In this document: piece after piece, positions 1-10,244 of the stretch
Position numbering within the stretch: position 1 is the stretch's first letter
Layout of the letters: each line of letters opens with the position of its first letter
From: Tremella fuciformis
Taxonomy: Eukaryota; Basidiomycota; Tremellomycetes; Tremellales; Tremellaceae
Assembly: GCA_032768795.1 (NCBI GenBank)
Contig: CP136493.1
Coordinates: forward strand, 744,001 to 808,000
Direction: 5' to 3'
DNA: 64,000 nt
The notes under the pieces: model-generated
Told to the model about the DNA's origin: nothing
The model's input: the letters and a program-made list of their open reading frames with translations, nothing else
The model's database searches: none
Made by a program: the position numbers and the translations under genes

Positions 1-529
1 GCACGCGACGTGGATTGTCCTTTACCCCGAGGGCACCCGCCGTACACCACAGAAGATCCTGGCCGCACAGGCGTACGCGCGGCAGCATGGCAAGCCCGAG
101 CTGCAGCGGGTCCTTCTTCCTCGTACGAAGGGGTTCGTGGCGACAATACAAGGTGTGCAGTGTTCTGCTCTGCCAATGGGGTGAGATAGGCTGACTGGTA
201 GGGCTGCGCGACTCGCACGTCCAATACCTGTACGACCTCACGTTTCTGTATGAATCTCCCGGGAAAAACCGCGAGGCTATACCGACCCTGGGGGACCAGC
301 TGGGGTGTGACGATTTGGCCGCGGCCGGATATCGGTACACCATAGATGTTCGCAGGTAAGCGAGGGAGAGTGGTTTTGTGGGTCGGGGCTGATGGTCAGA
401 GTGAAGATTGCCGACTTGCCGCCCGACGAGGAGGGCCTGAAGAGATGGTGTGAGGAGGCTTGGGTGAGAAAGGACAAGCTGCTGGCGGAATGGCTGGATG
501 CGGACCAGAGCAACGACCCCAAACATTAG
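1..529 (+). CDS. 1-acyl-glycerol-3-phosphate acyltransferase (PlsC/LPLAT family), 3' part
   Basis: Only the C-terminal half is present; the gene begins left of the window. It would acylate lysophosphatidate or a related lysophospholipid at the ER membrane. The first exon encodes the PlsC block III signature YPEGTR followed by a basic stretch, the substrate-binding element of this family. The rest (SHVQYLYDLTFLY) resembles the acyltransferase C-terminal domain of AGPAT3/4/5-type and fungal CST26-type enzymes. Three exons are visible, with introns at 153-201 and 356-399, both ending in a ctgac/ctgat branch plus AG. The stop is at 527-529. The catalytic HX4D motif lies outside the window, so the exact subfamily cannot be set. 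Confidence 0.8.
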
Positions 530-607
530 AATACCAGAGATCAGTAGAGTTGTGCCATATCACCACAGACTCGCATTGAGCAATGTTGTCTTGCATATAC
601 CTCGCGA

Positions 608-1405
608 CTACCTCATCATGCGCATATAAGCAAGCTGCCATCAGCCCCAGCTCCATAGTGGATACCAAGAAACGACTCACAAGCAAGGCGCCGCTACCCG
701 TGGCCACACCGACAAGGTACTGCAAAATGCTAAACTTGGCTTGCTCAATCTGCGTCCGCAGCCCCGCAATCTCGCTCTCGATGCGCGTGTCAACCTCCTT
801 GATCTTGAGCTCCTGCTGGCTGCTCTCGTCGCGTATACGGCCCTTCTCCAGGTTCAAATCCAGCCGCACGCCCGCCTGGGTGCGCGTGACCTCTTCCCGC
901 AGGCGCTGTTTGAGCTTCTCGACGTCCGCCATGAGCCGGTCGTTCTCGGCCTTCATCAGCGTCAGGTCGTTCTTCTCGTGCATCTGGATCTCGCTCTTGA
1001 GCTGCGCAAAGTCGACCTTTTGGGTATAGCGTTGCTGGCGGTCAGTATACAGCCACCGAAGCCGGAGCAGGCCAACCTTCTCCTGCTCGGCGCGGCTGAC
1101 CAGCCCCGACTCCATCCCCTTGATGCTCTCATCCACCACCTCGGCCAAGACGGTCATCACGCCCTCTGCCTGCGTGCGCGTCATGCCCTGAGCCGTGAGA
1201 CGCTCGACGAAGAGGTGCGTGTCAAAGTGGGATGTGGAGAGGGTCGGCGAGGTGCGCAGGGTACGTTGTTGTACCAGGCCTAACGGTCAGCCTTACTTCA
1301 CGCCACCACCTTCCGGCCCTGCTCAACGGGCAGGGGCCACTCACGCCGTGCGAGAAGGGAGCCTGTCCGACTGGTGGACGGCTGAGAGAGGAGGGCGAGG
1401 GCCAT
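608..1405 (-). CDS. FMP32: Mitochondrial coiled-coil protein, FMP32/MCUR1 (DUF1640) family
   Basis: 214 residues in four exons; introns at 1280-1344, 1035-1076 and 635-680. The N-terminus (MALALLSQPSTSRTGSLLAR) is an Arg/Ser-rich matrix-targeting presequence. It is followed by FDTHLFVERL and GMTRTQAEGV, typical of the DUF1640 family, then a long charged coiled coil (EIQMHEKNDLTLMKAEN onward). The C-terminal membrane segment (YLVGVATGSGALLLAYMRMM) appears only after the third intron is removed. Family members sit in the mitochondrial inner membrane and are linked to cytochrome oxidase assembly and proline metabolism; that role is family knowledge. The 42-nt middle intron is in frame and stop-free, so a naive reading would translate it. 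It shares a divergent promoter with ACL4. Confidence 0.85.
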
Positions 1406-1610
1406 GCTGGTGCTTATTTTGGGGTTAGGTACAATATACTACAGGCAATACAAGAGACGTTTGCCACTCCCCATCAACTCGCTTTGGTCGTCAAGCTGCC
1501 ACGTGTCGTTATTACGTAACCCCCCCTCTTCGACAGTGGGTCGGGGCTGATTTTTCAGAATCGTTGAAGCACGGCCAACCCAGCCCATACATCCAGCGAG
1601 ACGCAGAATC
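1406..1610. promoter_or_regulatory. Divergent promoter FMP32/ACL4 with CACGTG and TTACGTAA
   Basis: A 205-bp gap separates two start codons. It holds CACGTG at 1500-1505 (bHLH/Cbf1-type E-box) and, seven bases further, the palindrome TTACGTAA at 1512-1519 (bZIP-type site). The sites are read directly; the binding proteins are inference. Confidence 0.5.
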
Positions 1611-2884
1611 ATGGTGGCCAAGTCGAAAACGCGCAAGTCGCTCCCCCACACTACCAAAGCTCCCGCGGCCGGCCCGTCCACCCAGCCCGACGTGCCCGCC
1701 CTGATCGGTAAGTTCCCCATTGAATCACTCGCGCTGGACCGAGACTGAGGGCAGAACGCGCCCACATCCTGCTCGCGCAGAGCAACCACGAGCTCGCCGC
1801 GCAGTTCCTCACCCGCGCACTATACGTGGACCCCGCCAACCTCGAGGCGCGCGAGCTGCTGGGGATCGCGCACCTCGAAGCGGGCGATCCTGCCGAAGGG
1901 CGCCACCACCTCTTGCAGCTCTTCCCGCCGCACACCGCGGACCCGCCCGCGAGCCCGAGCCCGTATTTGTACTTGGCGCAGAGTGCCGAGGATCCGCATG
2001 AGGCCCTGGGGTACTACTCGACGTCGGCGGCGATGATTGAGAAGCAGCTGAAGGCTGGTGCGGCCGGAGAGGAGGGGGAGATGGTGGACATGGCCGTGCG
2101 GGCTTTGGTGGCCATGATCGAAATATGGATGTCGGATCTATGGTGAGTCTTGTCGGTACGGAGGGGGGATGGGGGCTGATGGTAGCTTTGACGATGCGGC
2201 CGAGACAAACTGCGACAGTCTTGTTGCTCGCGCTCTGGCCATCTCGCCCAAAGATCCCGAAGTGAGATTAGCGTTGGCGTCTATACGCATGTCCCAGCAG
2301 CGCACGGAGGAGGCGAAGAGAGCGGTCACAGAGCTGTACGAGGAGATCAAGGACAAGGAGCCATGTGGGTTGCATTGCGCCTACTACAATGGCAAATGGG
2401 ATGCTGACGTTCAGTCGACGAGTCCCTCCCTGCTTTACCGGCCCGCTTGAACCTCTCGCGCCAGCTGCTCGAGCACTCCCTGCATCTCCCAGCGCTCGAC
2501 GTCATCCAGACCATCCGAGAGGAAGACTCGCTCAACGTTGAAGGAGCGTATCTCGAAGGCTGGGCATTATACCTCCGAGCCGAGGCGCTGGAAGCGACCC
2601 CGGCAATACCGCCCACGTTGAATCGCGACGAGGAGGCAGAGGAGGTTCCATCGGCCGACGAGTGCTATGCCGAGTCGATGCGCAGCTTGATGGAATGCGC
2701 CAAGCTGTTCAGCGAGCAAGACTATCCGGACGAAGGGATCGGCGCGCATGTAGCCGAGTTGCTGGAGAGTCTGGAGAAGAAGGGTGTCAAGCCGGCCGAG
2801 CCGGAAGAGGAGGATGACGCAGGGGAGGAAGGAGAAGAGGCATGGGAGGATGTTGTCGAAGATGGGGACGTGACCATGAGCTGA
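1611..2884 (+). CDS. ACL4: Assembly chaperone of ribosomal protein Rpl4 (ACL4-like TPR protein)
   Basis: 377 residues in four exons; introns at 1708-1754, 2143-2185 and 2365-2414. A short basic N-terminus (MVAKSKTRKS) precedes tetratricopeptide-like helices (ILLAQSNHELAAQFLTRAL, ANLEARELLGIAHLEAGD, PYLYLAQSAED...ALGYYSTSAAMIE), and the protein ends in a very acidic tail (EEEDDAGEEGEEAWEDVVEDGD). This layout, eight or so TPR helices plus an acidic C-terminus, is that of yeast Acl4, which captures nascent Rpl4 and escorts it to the nucleus. The splice chosen at 2365-2414 restores EPFDESLPAL. It converges on the SDH6 gene with only about 35 bp between stop codons. Confidence 0.8.
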
Positions 2885-2919
2885 GCGCGCGCGTGGTCAT
2901 CGATGCAGCATCGCTATTG

Positions 2920-3422
2920 CTATGTCCCGCCGTGGCCTGGCAGCGTGTGCGACCACTGTTGCCGATCTGCATCGGGTTGGGAGTGACCGGTCGCCTGCGT
3001 ATCTCCCGAGCTGACGCTGGCTCGAGCCTTGCGGATTTGCCCTTCCCACCACTGCTCCATCTCGGATGAAAGCGAGACGCGCTGCACGCTGCTGTCTTCC
3101 AGCATCTCCAGTACGCGAGACATTTTGCGGAGCTGCCGTCAGCTCTTGTCCTCAACTCGGCATTCCAGCTGACCTGGTGTTCTATCGCAGCATAGTCTCT
3201 CGGGCCAAGCTGGGGATTACGAAAGTTGTACCGCCAGTGAAGGAGGAACTCTCTTCTCCTCCCCTGTCGATGAGCATGACTGGGCCTCCCCCGACAGACT
3301 CACGGGTGGTTTGGAGAAAGCGTTCTGGACTCCCCTATCATGTCAGCTGGACTCAATGGCTACAAACTAGCTGACCTCTTGTACAGCTTGAGAATCTCTG
3401 CCTGCAGACCTGATCTGACCAT
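2920..3422 (-). CDS. SDH6: Succinate dehydrogenase assembly factor 1 (SDHAF1/SDH6, LYR family)
   Basis: 126 residues in four short exons; introns at 3335-3375, 3264-3303 and 3133-3173, each with a CTGAC-type or related branch. Exon 1 encodes SGLQAEILKLYKR, the LYR/LYK tripeptide helix that recruits the Fe-S cluster transfer machinery. Exon 3 gives FLLHWRYNFRNPQLGPRDY and exons 3-4 join as AAIEHQLRKMSRVLEML, matching the R(R)DF/Y...IEHLLR block of yeast Sdh6. The family delivers Fe-S clusters to SDH subunit B in the mitochondrial matrix. The chosen start gives MVRSGLQ; an in-frame ATG at 3458 would add 12 residues. The tail after residue 70 is longer than in yeast and poorly conserved. Confidence 0.72.
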
Positions 3423-3690
3423 GCTTGAATGTGATGTGAAGTGGGGCAGACTCGACATTGCAATGACGGACTGGCTGAATCTGAATCGGGATCTGCGGTC
3501 ACGTGAATCCACGTGGTTGATGTATTTGCTCCCTCCCCTTTGGTTGGGTGCGCTGACGACCGCGTCGAGCAGGCGTCCGTCATCGTCCACCAAAGCAGCA
3601 CTTGGCAGCCTATCTCTTCACCCGACAGCACTCGGCAGCTGGCTGACCTCTTCGCATCTCTACAGAACGGACCGGAGTGTCAGCATTGAG
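3423..3690. promoter_or_regulatory. Divergent promoter SDH6/PRE2 with two CACGTG boxes
   Basis: Two CACGTG sites at 3500-3505 and 3510-3515 are spaced 10 bp, one helical turn, so both would face the same side of the DNA. No canonical proteasome box (GGTGGCAAA) was seen. Confidence 0.5.
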
Positions 3691-4821
3691 ATGGACTCCG
3701 TCATCACCCGCCTGCAGCCGCCGCGGCAGCTGCATGACCCCGAGGAGGATGCGCACGACGCCGACAGCGCAGCTTGGGGCAGCATGGCCGGCTACGGCAA
3801 TCTCGACCGACTAGGAGGCATAGGCGCTATGGACATGCCGCGTGTAGCAGACGTTAGCTCCTTGCATACCTCCTGCTGATCGAAGCTGAAGCGCAGCCCG
3901 GCGCATTCCTCAACCTCCACACAGATTCCATGTCTTCCAACCCGCAAGCCAAGATCAAGTTGGCGCACGGCACCACCACCCTCGCGTTCAGGTTCAAAGG
4001 CGGTATCATTGTCGCCGTAGATTCCCGAGCGACCGCCGGCTCATACATCGGTCAGCTGACTTATGAGCCGGGGGAAGTAGCTGAGATGTAGCGTCTGGGA
4101 CTGTGAAGAAGGTCATCGAGATCAACCCTTACCTCCTTGGCACGATGGCAGGTGGTGCGGCCGACTGCCAGTACTGGTCAGCTATGCGTCGATGACGTTG
4201 CTCAAGCTGAGGTTTAGGGAGACATACCTCGGTATGCGGTGTCGCTTGCACGAGCTCCGCAACAAGGAGCGGATATCGGTCGCGGCCGCCTCGAAGATCT
4301 TGTCCAACATGGTGTATCAGTACAAGGGGATGGGTCTGAGTATGGGCACGATGATTTGCGGATGGGACAAGACGGTGAGTTTGAGCAATGGTCCGACTAT
4401 TTGCTGCAGCGAGCCTCTTCTGAGGGTTAGGGCCCGGCACTCTTCTACGTCGACAACGACGGGCAACGGCTGAAGGGCAACCTCTTCTCCGTCGGCTCCG
4501 GCTCGACATATGCCTACGGTGTGCTGGATCAGGGATACTCGTACGACTTGTCGGATGAGGAGGCTCAGGAGCTTGGGAGACGGAGTATCATCGCTGCGGG
4601 GCACCGAGATGCGTACTCGGGTAACACCTGCAACCTCTATCACGTCCGCGAGACCGGCTGGGAGTTCATCGGTAGGCCCTTTCGTGTCAACTGGGCTCTT
4701 GTTGACCTCAGGCAACTACGATGTCAACGAGTTGTGGTACGAGTACGAGGAGAAGAAGAAGGCGGCACGCGCGGCGGCTGCACCGCCGGCGGCCCCCTCG
4801 CCCATGGCAGTAGAGGCATAG
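3691..4821 (+). CDS. PRE2: 20S proteasome subunit beta type-5 (chymotrypsin-like)
   Basis: 302 residues in six exons; introns at 3853-3896, 4051-4091, 4177-4217, 4375-4430 and 4672-4711. A propeptide of about 75 residues leads to [20 protein letters not shown], where cleavage after Gly exposes the catalytic Thr. Downstream [16 protein letters not shown] supplies the catalytic Lys region, and [13 protein letters not shown] and [14 protein letters not shown] are classic beta5 blocks. It is the chymotrypsin-like peptidase of the proteasome core. Start: the ATG gives MDSVITRL; the frame is open further upstream but without family similarity. The Ala/Pro-rich C-terminal tail ([14 protein letters not shown]) is an extension relative to yeast. 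Confidence 0.93.
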
Positions 4822-5080
4822 GTTCAAGCATTGACGATTGCATGTACAGATTACGCCGACTGCGCTGTCGCTGCACTGCAGCCCTGTCTGTACGGACTGG
4901 TCCAGCCGCGAATCGTGAAAGCTCAGAAATTGGGAGTGCTGAGCGTCCTGATCGCTTTGACATGTTCATTTGCAACTGACATGATTGGAGATAGGATTAC
5001 TTGGCGGGAGTAGGATTACGATTCGAGGTGTGAGACAGACATTGTCGTGTATGTGAGTCTATTGAAGGAGAGGTACAATA

Positions 5081-5737
5081 TCAAGCTACTCGCCCATTCT
5101 CGGACGGGTTCGTGGAGTTCGTCACGCGAAGGACGTGATGGACAAGATGCCAAGCCCAGGCGAGGACAATCAGGCCAACGACGACCTCCTCTATCCACGG
5201 CACCGACGCCCATAGAGCCGCAGTGGAAGCTGTACCGAATCGCTGCAGTCGCCCCGGCTCGTACGTGACGTATTGAACCCCAAGCATGCCCCAGAACTTA
5301 TACCATCCTACCGCCGCCAGCGCCCAGAGCGCAGCGGGCAGATGCGAGCCGTAGGCACTGAGGCTCGACACCTGACCCGCGAGCCAGGAGAGGAATGTGG
5401 AGAGGTAGGAGTGGTACCAGCCCAGGAGGAGCAGGCCGACCACTATCGACAGCACCACATGGGTCTCTGCGTGTCAGCCACGCCGGCCCTTGCAGAGTGG
5501 ACGGACCCCGGTCGAGATATGTCTGAGGGTCCGGTGGGAAGGGCGCAGAGAGGCGTTCGGCAGCGGATGAGATGAGCCGTTTGAAGTCCGGCGAAGTGGG
5601 CCGCTGGTGGTGAGCTGTACGTACACCGCAGAGGGGAGACGGACTTTGTAAGACGCGGAGGGGCGGGTGATAATGATGCTCTCTTCCATCCCGATCTCGG
5701 GGCTCGGGCTGCGCTCAGGACTGTCCATGGAGGTCAT
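5081..5737 (-). CDS. Gene A: hypothetical multi-span membrane protein
   Basis: 204 residues in two exons; intron 5465-5506 (the acceptor could be two bases different). The N-terminal 75 residues are polar (MTSMDSPERSPSPEIGMEES). The rest has three or four hydrophobic helices (VVLSIVVGLLLLGW, LPAALWALAAVGWYKFWGML, VVVGLIVLAWAWHLVHH). I do not recognise a family. It is the first of three same-strand genes (A, B, C) that share a polar N-terminus, a splice just before the first hydrophobic helix, and a small-residue-rich helix ending in W/Y. The CT-rich leader upstream of 5737 supports the start. It is convergent with PRE2. Confidence 0.5.
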
Positions 5738-6347
5738 GCTGCTACTGCTCTGCTTTCGCAGACGTGTGGTTGAAGAGGGAAGAAGTCTGAAGTGGTGGTG
5801 GAGAGAAGGTGGATGTTGCGTGTGTGTATGCGCCGGACTTGTGTGCGTGCACGAGGCAGTGACGTGTGCTAGTGTGCTTGCTTACTTTGTTTACTTCGCG
5901 TGGATCTCTGTTCTTGATGCCGAATGGCGTGGCGGTGATGCTGATGTACTGTACGACAGAGTGGATGGTCTGATCTTTGACGCATATTCGTGTCTGTACA
6001 GCAGGAATAGCCTGGCTTTGGCGTTGGGCCCTCCTGCCCACAATACGAGGCGGGAACGGGAAGACAGGCGACTCTGTAACATCTTAACACCGGTGCTGAG
6101 AAAGCTGTCTGGTTGGTCAGGACAACGATCCCCTCTCTGAGAGTGCGTGCCGAATCATGTTTGCCCTCTCGGAGCATTACCACAACTCGGGAGTGTTCCG
6201 TGCGAGCCAAGGTTGGCTGCAATTCGTTAAGAATGTTGCGATGTGCATGGTCTGACACAGCTGTGCACCAAAAGGGCCAATTGCCCCAATGCGGATAGGA
6301 TGAGTGCATGAGATATGCATAGCTCGGCATAATCTTGAGCGAATCGC
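5738..6347. other. Intergenic, no gene seen
   Basis: 610 bases between the start of gene A and the stop of gene B. Reading frames here, including a long minus frame running into gene B, have no domain and no splice support. The part next to gene A is CT/TG-rich, as in a promoter. Confidence 0.4.
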
Positions 6348-7060
6348 CTATCTGCGAATCACCATGGGGAGGACTATCTCGGCGACGTAGACGAGCCACA
6401 CTACGGCCAGAAACGCGAATGCGATCTGGACGCCAATTCTGCACCCGAGCACCACGGCAAACCAGATCCAGCTTCCCAAGCGCGCGGGGAGGTACGCTGC
6501 CACGCCCGCCAGTCTGGCTCTGGCTTCCCGTGCCCACTGACCGCTCGCCCACCAAGTCTGTTGTGCTCCCGTTGTGATGACCCGACTGAGCTGCACCAAC
6601 AGCGTCAACAAGGTCACGCTCAGACCCCCGAAGGCAGAGGTCGTCTCGCCCCACACCGCGAGCAGGGTGTCTGGCGAAGGCAGTTGCTGGGTCGCCCCGC
6701 GGAAGAGCGGTCCGAAGGCGGGGCGATACCACCAGAACAAGATCCCTCCCACGGCCACTGCGAGGCCGATGTGAACAACTGCGAGCCAGTCATCTGAAAG
6801 CCTCTGAGTACATAAGACGTGTTGGCGGACCTGGGTGGACCACCGGGACGTCCTTCTCAATCAGAATCTGGCTGACAGAAACCTCTTGCCTCTCGACTGG
6901 CTCGTCTTCCCAGCCGCTGGACGGGGTGGCGCGGCGCTTTCGGGTCCGTACATGAGTCTGATGCTGAGCTGCGACTGATGCACAGAAGAGAGCTGACTGT
7001 TGTGCCCTCCTTGCGGCGAGTTCGGGTGCTCCGGCGGACTCTTTCGGGACTGGTGCTCAT
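6348..7060 (-). CDS. Gene B: hypothetical multi-span membrane protein
   Basis: 211 residues in three exons; introns at 6958-6997 (phase 0, after codon 21) and 6794-6830 (phase 1). Exon 1 is very basic (MSTSPERVRRSTRTRRKEG). Exon 2 is short and polar (SSGWEDEPVERQEVSVSQI) and sits in a frame with no start codon of its own. Exon 3 encodes four hydrophobic helices (WLAVVHIGLAVAVGGILFWW, FGGLSVTLLTLLVQLSRVI, IWFAVVLGCRIGVQIAFAFL, AVVWLVYVAEIVL). The intron phases (0 then 1) and the placing of intron 2 immediately before the first helix match gene C. No known family is recognised; a lineage-specific membrane protein is the safest call. Confidence 0.5.
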
Positions 7061-7372
7061 CGTTGCTGCTCTCTGCGAGTATGAGAAAGGAAGATGTTCC
7101 GCATTCGTCTGACGATCTTTGCTGAGCCCTTGCCCCTTTGAATGTACCTGCCCTCCTCTGCGAGGAAAGCACGAGTGGACCTCGTGGTCAGAACGCGCAT
7201 ACGGCGCAGCTCACTTCAGTACGAAGCTCCAGAGGGTAGCAGCGTGATGGCAACACTACTCAAGAGCCTCGATGGCCCCCGCGAGGTCGAGTACATACTA
7301 CTCTATGGCGAGGATTCGCGGAGAGGAGTGGGATAGAGCTCGACACGCAGTGGGCAACATGCACAACGTAAA

Positions 7373-7957
7373 CTATGGCGACCCTCTCACCCGCCGTCTG
7401 CCTCCCCGCGTCAGCGCCTGCCATCGGCGTACCACCAGCGGCTGCATCCATACCGCCAAGTCCGCCGTTCGAGCAATGACCAGCCACGCCAAGCCCACTT
7501 TGGCAACGACCTTTGTCGACGCCCAAGCGACCCGACCCAATGCAGACAATAAGGACTCGGGCTGGGTCCTCATCATACCTCTCGGCGACCAGAAGAGTGA
7601 GCCAAGGTCTTTCCGGTACAACCATGCGAGTCCTAGGCCGAGCCCTGCTGAGACAACCAGTCGAGTGCCTAGAAGTCAGACGCCCGAGAGCGAGCGATCA
7701 ACTGTATGACCTCAGACTCACAGCCGTTGTTCTGCGTATACTCGTCGTACACGCTTGTCCACCGCTTATCCACCTCCCCCATATGGAAGTACTCGTCGAT
7801 CCAGTACTCGTCGACCTCGTCGCCGCTCGTCCATGGGAGCCAGGAAGAGGGGCTACAGCACTACGCGTCAACAACGTTCACGAGCAGCTGCAGAGCGAGG
7901 CCGCAGGTCAAGTCGATGCACCGAGTCGGCATCGCTGTCGCTGTCGAATGGCCACAT
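7373..7957 (-). CDS. Gene C: hypothetical membrane protein with acidic N-terminus
   Basis: 156 residues in three exons; introns at 7861-7921 (phase 0, after codon 12) and 7669-7721 (phase 1, branch gtctgac eight bases before the AG). The N-terminus is acidic and aromatic (MWPFDSDSDADS, then GDEVDEYWIDEYFHMGEVDK). After intron 2 comes a hydrophobic helix LVVSAGLGLGLAWLYRKDLG, then a second around WASTKVVAKVGLAWLVIARTADL and a basic tail. Same strand and layout as gene B. The frame is open upstream of the chosen ATG, so a longer N-terminus is possible. Unknown function. Confidence 0.45.
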
Positions 7958-8149
7958 CAAGTGTCTTGTTTGCGGCTGCAACCCCCCCGAGAGACCAAAG
8001 TAGTGAGTCTCGTTGGTGGAAATGGGAGATGGACACACAGAGTCGCCCCGTAGCGAAGCTTCTCGCCCGGACACGAGGCCTTCTCCCCTCCGAGACCCCT
8101 TGCCTCATGGGAGGCGCATACATACTCTGTCGCACACACCAAGTCTTCA

Positions 8150-8532
8150 CTACCTGTATCTGGAGGCCGCCAGAAATGACAGCATAGTGTGCCCGGTAGA
8201 TATACCAGCGTGATAAGTGGCAAATGGCGTCCTGCCGCTGCAGACAGGGTACAACAGTTGTTGCAGAACAGATCTCTCTCTACCGAAGCACCTTTTGGAG
8301 TGTGACTTCGTACTCACAAAATCGTGCGTGTCCAATCGCACATGTTTCCCTCATCGCAAGTATCAATACTAGCCTTTGTATAGCATTCGAGTTTCTCTTC
8401 GTCATTCACACACTGATTTGGCAACGGTCTTTGCGTTGACGTATACGATTTCGCGAATCGTTGGATCAGCTCAATGGAGTTGCTGCACAAATCCGAGTTT
8501 GCATCGAGAAAGCCAAATTCTATTCCGTTCAT
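8150..8532 (-). CDS. Gene D: possible small cysteine-containing protein
   Basis: 114 residues if one 38-nt intron (8280-8317, donor gtgagt) is removed; the two exons then join in frame. The product (MNGIEFGFLDANSDLCSNSI... CTKASIDTCDEGNMCDW region) has a natural-looking composition with seven or so Cys, but no signal peptide and no known domain. The branch site is weak. It lies between gene C and the divergent gene E1. It may be a real orphan gene or a chance frame. Confidence 0.3.
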
Positions 8533-8591
8533 GCCCAAACTCGTTGGCAAGTTTTGCTTGGCAATACAATGCGCTGAGCCTTGCCGGAATG

Positions 8592-8597
8592 TATATA
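8592..8597 (+). promoter_or_regulatory. TATA box of gene E1
   Basis: TATATA in GTATATAGGGGG, 130 bases upstream of the E1 start codon. Genes F1 and F4 have TATA-like sites at nearly the same distance. Confidence 0.45.
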
Positions 8598-8726
8598 GGG
8601 GGTCTCCCTGCCCCCCCACCTTCTTATATCAGAGAGACAATCCTGTATAAACTAGAAGAGAATCCAACTGACTTTGTTAAGTCGCCCCATTTCCGCTTAT
8701 CGCTCAATCATCACCTCTGTAGGAAG

Positions 8727-9878
8727 ATGAGCGGCGTTGCTTCTGGCTCAGGAAGCTTACAGGCCGTCAGTGGCGGCCCAACCTGCACAGTGTATCCTGA
8801 CCTGGGTCACACTAATCTTGCGGAATCCTGCTGGTTATGGAGAAAGCCCCTCGATGATGACTCTTACAGGTCGATCGACGTAAGACTGCTCCACCCAGAT
8901 GGAAGCAATGACCCTTGGGCATACCTTGTATTCGATGTGTCGCCAGCCGCGGTGGGCCGGGATTCGAGCCTGGAGCGTTATTTCAACTTCGATCCAGAGA
9001 GTGAGAAAAGCGCAACTCACCTGCAAGTGCAGCAGGATCTGTGCAAATGGCAAACGCAGGCTCAACTTGTTTTTGCCAACAGTACATTCAATACCCTCGC
9101 AGAGCAGATACAGTCAGTGTCGGTATTTGTGATGTCTAGTGGACGGGAGGCTTGCAAAGAAAATGTGGCTTTCATCTTGGGCAAACCCACATTATCAGTT
9201 GAGATCGCACCCTTCACCTTGACTACCGTCTCAAAGACGTCCCTGTCACTCTACAAGGGCTGGGTCAATCAAGCAGTGGACTCATGTCTGGCTGCCGCCG
9301 CCCACCCCACGGGAAGCACAAGCACCGTTGATCCGAAACGACAAAAGGTCTCAAAGCTCACAGGCTCTAAAAAGTCGCCACAGAGTCCCCCCAACGACCA
9401 GCTTTGGCGTTCGTATGTGCTACAATACATCCAAGACTGTCAAGCCACATCACCCAGAATGACGCAAGCCAAACAGGAACTGAGGGGACAGCTGAATGCT
9501 TTTTGCTGCCCCTCGGCCTCCCCTGACCCCCACAAGCGGGCTACAGGCAAAGACTGGGTCCCAGCCCTAATCGGCTTGTTCGGGTCGACCCCGACTGGAC
9601 GTCTGGCTCTTGATGAAGAGTTCAGCAGACTGTCATCCCTGCCACCAGAGATACTAATGGAAGGCAGTCCAGAGACCACATTGCGAGTCCCATTTACTAA
9701 GATGACCTATGATCACGAACGGAAACGTGTCCGCGATATCCGTGACAGGAGTTTCCAGCAAACAGCAAGCCCGCAGTGGAATCGCAACCCCGGCTCATCA
9801 GGGGGTTCTGCCAGTCAGGGAGGTCCCACCGGCCACGACAGCTCACTTGTCATCACTGCTGAAGACATGAAAGCATGA
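8727..9878 (+). CDS. Gene E1: intronless orphan protein, 383 aa
   Basis: A single uninterrupted frame in a region where almost every other gene is split. The start gives MSGVASGSGSLQAVSGG; the frame continues upstream to about 8376, but that part contains the TATA box. Recognisable blocks shared with E2 are PWAYLVFDVSP, GRDSSLERYFNFDP, LYKGWVNQAVDS, SYVLQYIQDCQ, and a C-terminal GRLALDEEFSRL. The protein is soluble, without signal peptide or membrane helix, with a Ser/Gly-rich end (GSSGGSASQGG). I do not recognise any family. It is the only plus-strand gene with a complete frame in the accessory block. Confidence 0.65.
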   Translation: MSGVASGSGSLQAVSGGPTCTVYPDLGHTNLAESCWLWRKPLDDDSYRSIDVRLLHPDGSNDPWAYLVFDVSPAAVGRDSSLERYFNFDPESEKSATHLQVQQDLCKWQTQAQLVFANSTFNTLAEQIQSVSVFVMSSGREACKENVAFILGKPTLSVEIAPFTLTTVSKTSLSLYKGWVNQAVDSCLAAAAHPTGSTSTVDPKRQKVSKLTGSKKSPQSPPNDQLWRSYVLQYIQDCQATSPRMTQAKQELRGQLNAFCCPSASPDPHKRATGKDWVPALIGLFGSTPTGRLALDEEFSRLSSLPPEILMEGSPETTLRVPFTKMTYDHERKRVRDIRDRSFQQTASPQWNRNPGSSGGSASQGGPTGHDSSLVITAEDMKA

Positions 9879-10244
9879 GCTAGGCGCGCACCTGCTGGTG
9901 GTACTTTTGGAGCCGTCAAAGGTGAGGATGTTGACATGGTGCCAATCAAGCTTGAGCCGGAGGACTAGTCTCAGTGAACCTCATCTCAGCATTTCTCCTC
10001 CATACTACAGCATCCTGCCTGTTCTGTATAAATGGCGGCATGCCGCTTGTCGCCCTCGCTTGCGAGAGGCACAAATCCCACTTGTTTTCTTCCCCCGCTT
10101 TATGGCGTTCTATACGGTAATGTACCCGACCTTTGCTGAATCCCGACAAACGTTGTCAACCTTGGGATCTTCGACTGTCCCAGCATCTGGCCGAGGTTGG
10201 GGACGTGAGAGCAGAATTGGGAACGGCAGCAATGAGCACACAGT
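9879..10244. other. Intergenic between E1 and a duplicated fragment
   Basis: No gene seen. It contains TATAAA at about 10028 in a promoter-like CT-rich setting, but no credible frame follows it. Confidence 0.3.

Noticed and set aside
5869..6732. 287-codon minus frame
   Set aside because: It overlaps the exon-3 region of gene B in another frame, is R/P/G-rich and has no domain; a GC-rich shadow.
8376..8726. Upstream in-frame extension of E1 (117 extra codons)
   Set aside because: This part contains the TATA box, so it is leader or promoter; E2 shows no matching extension.
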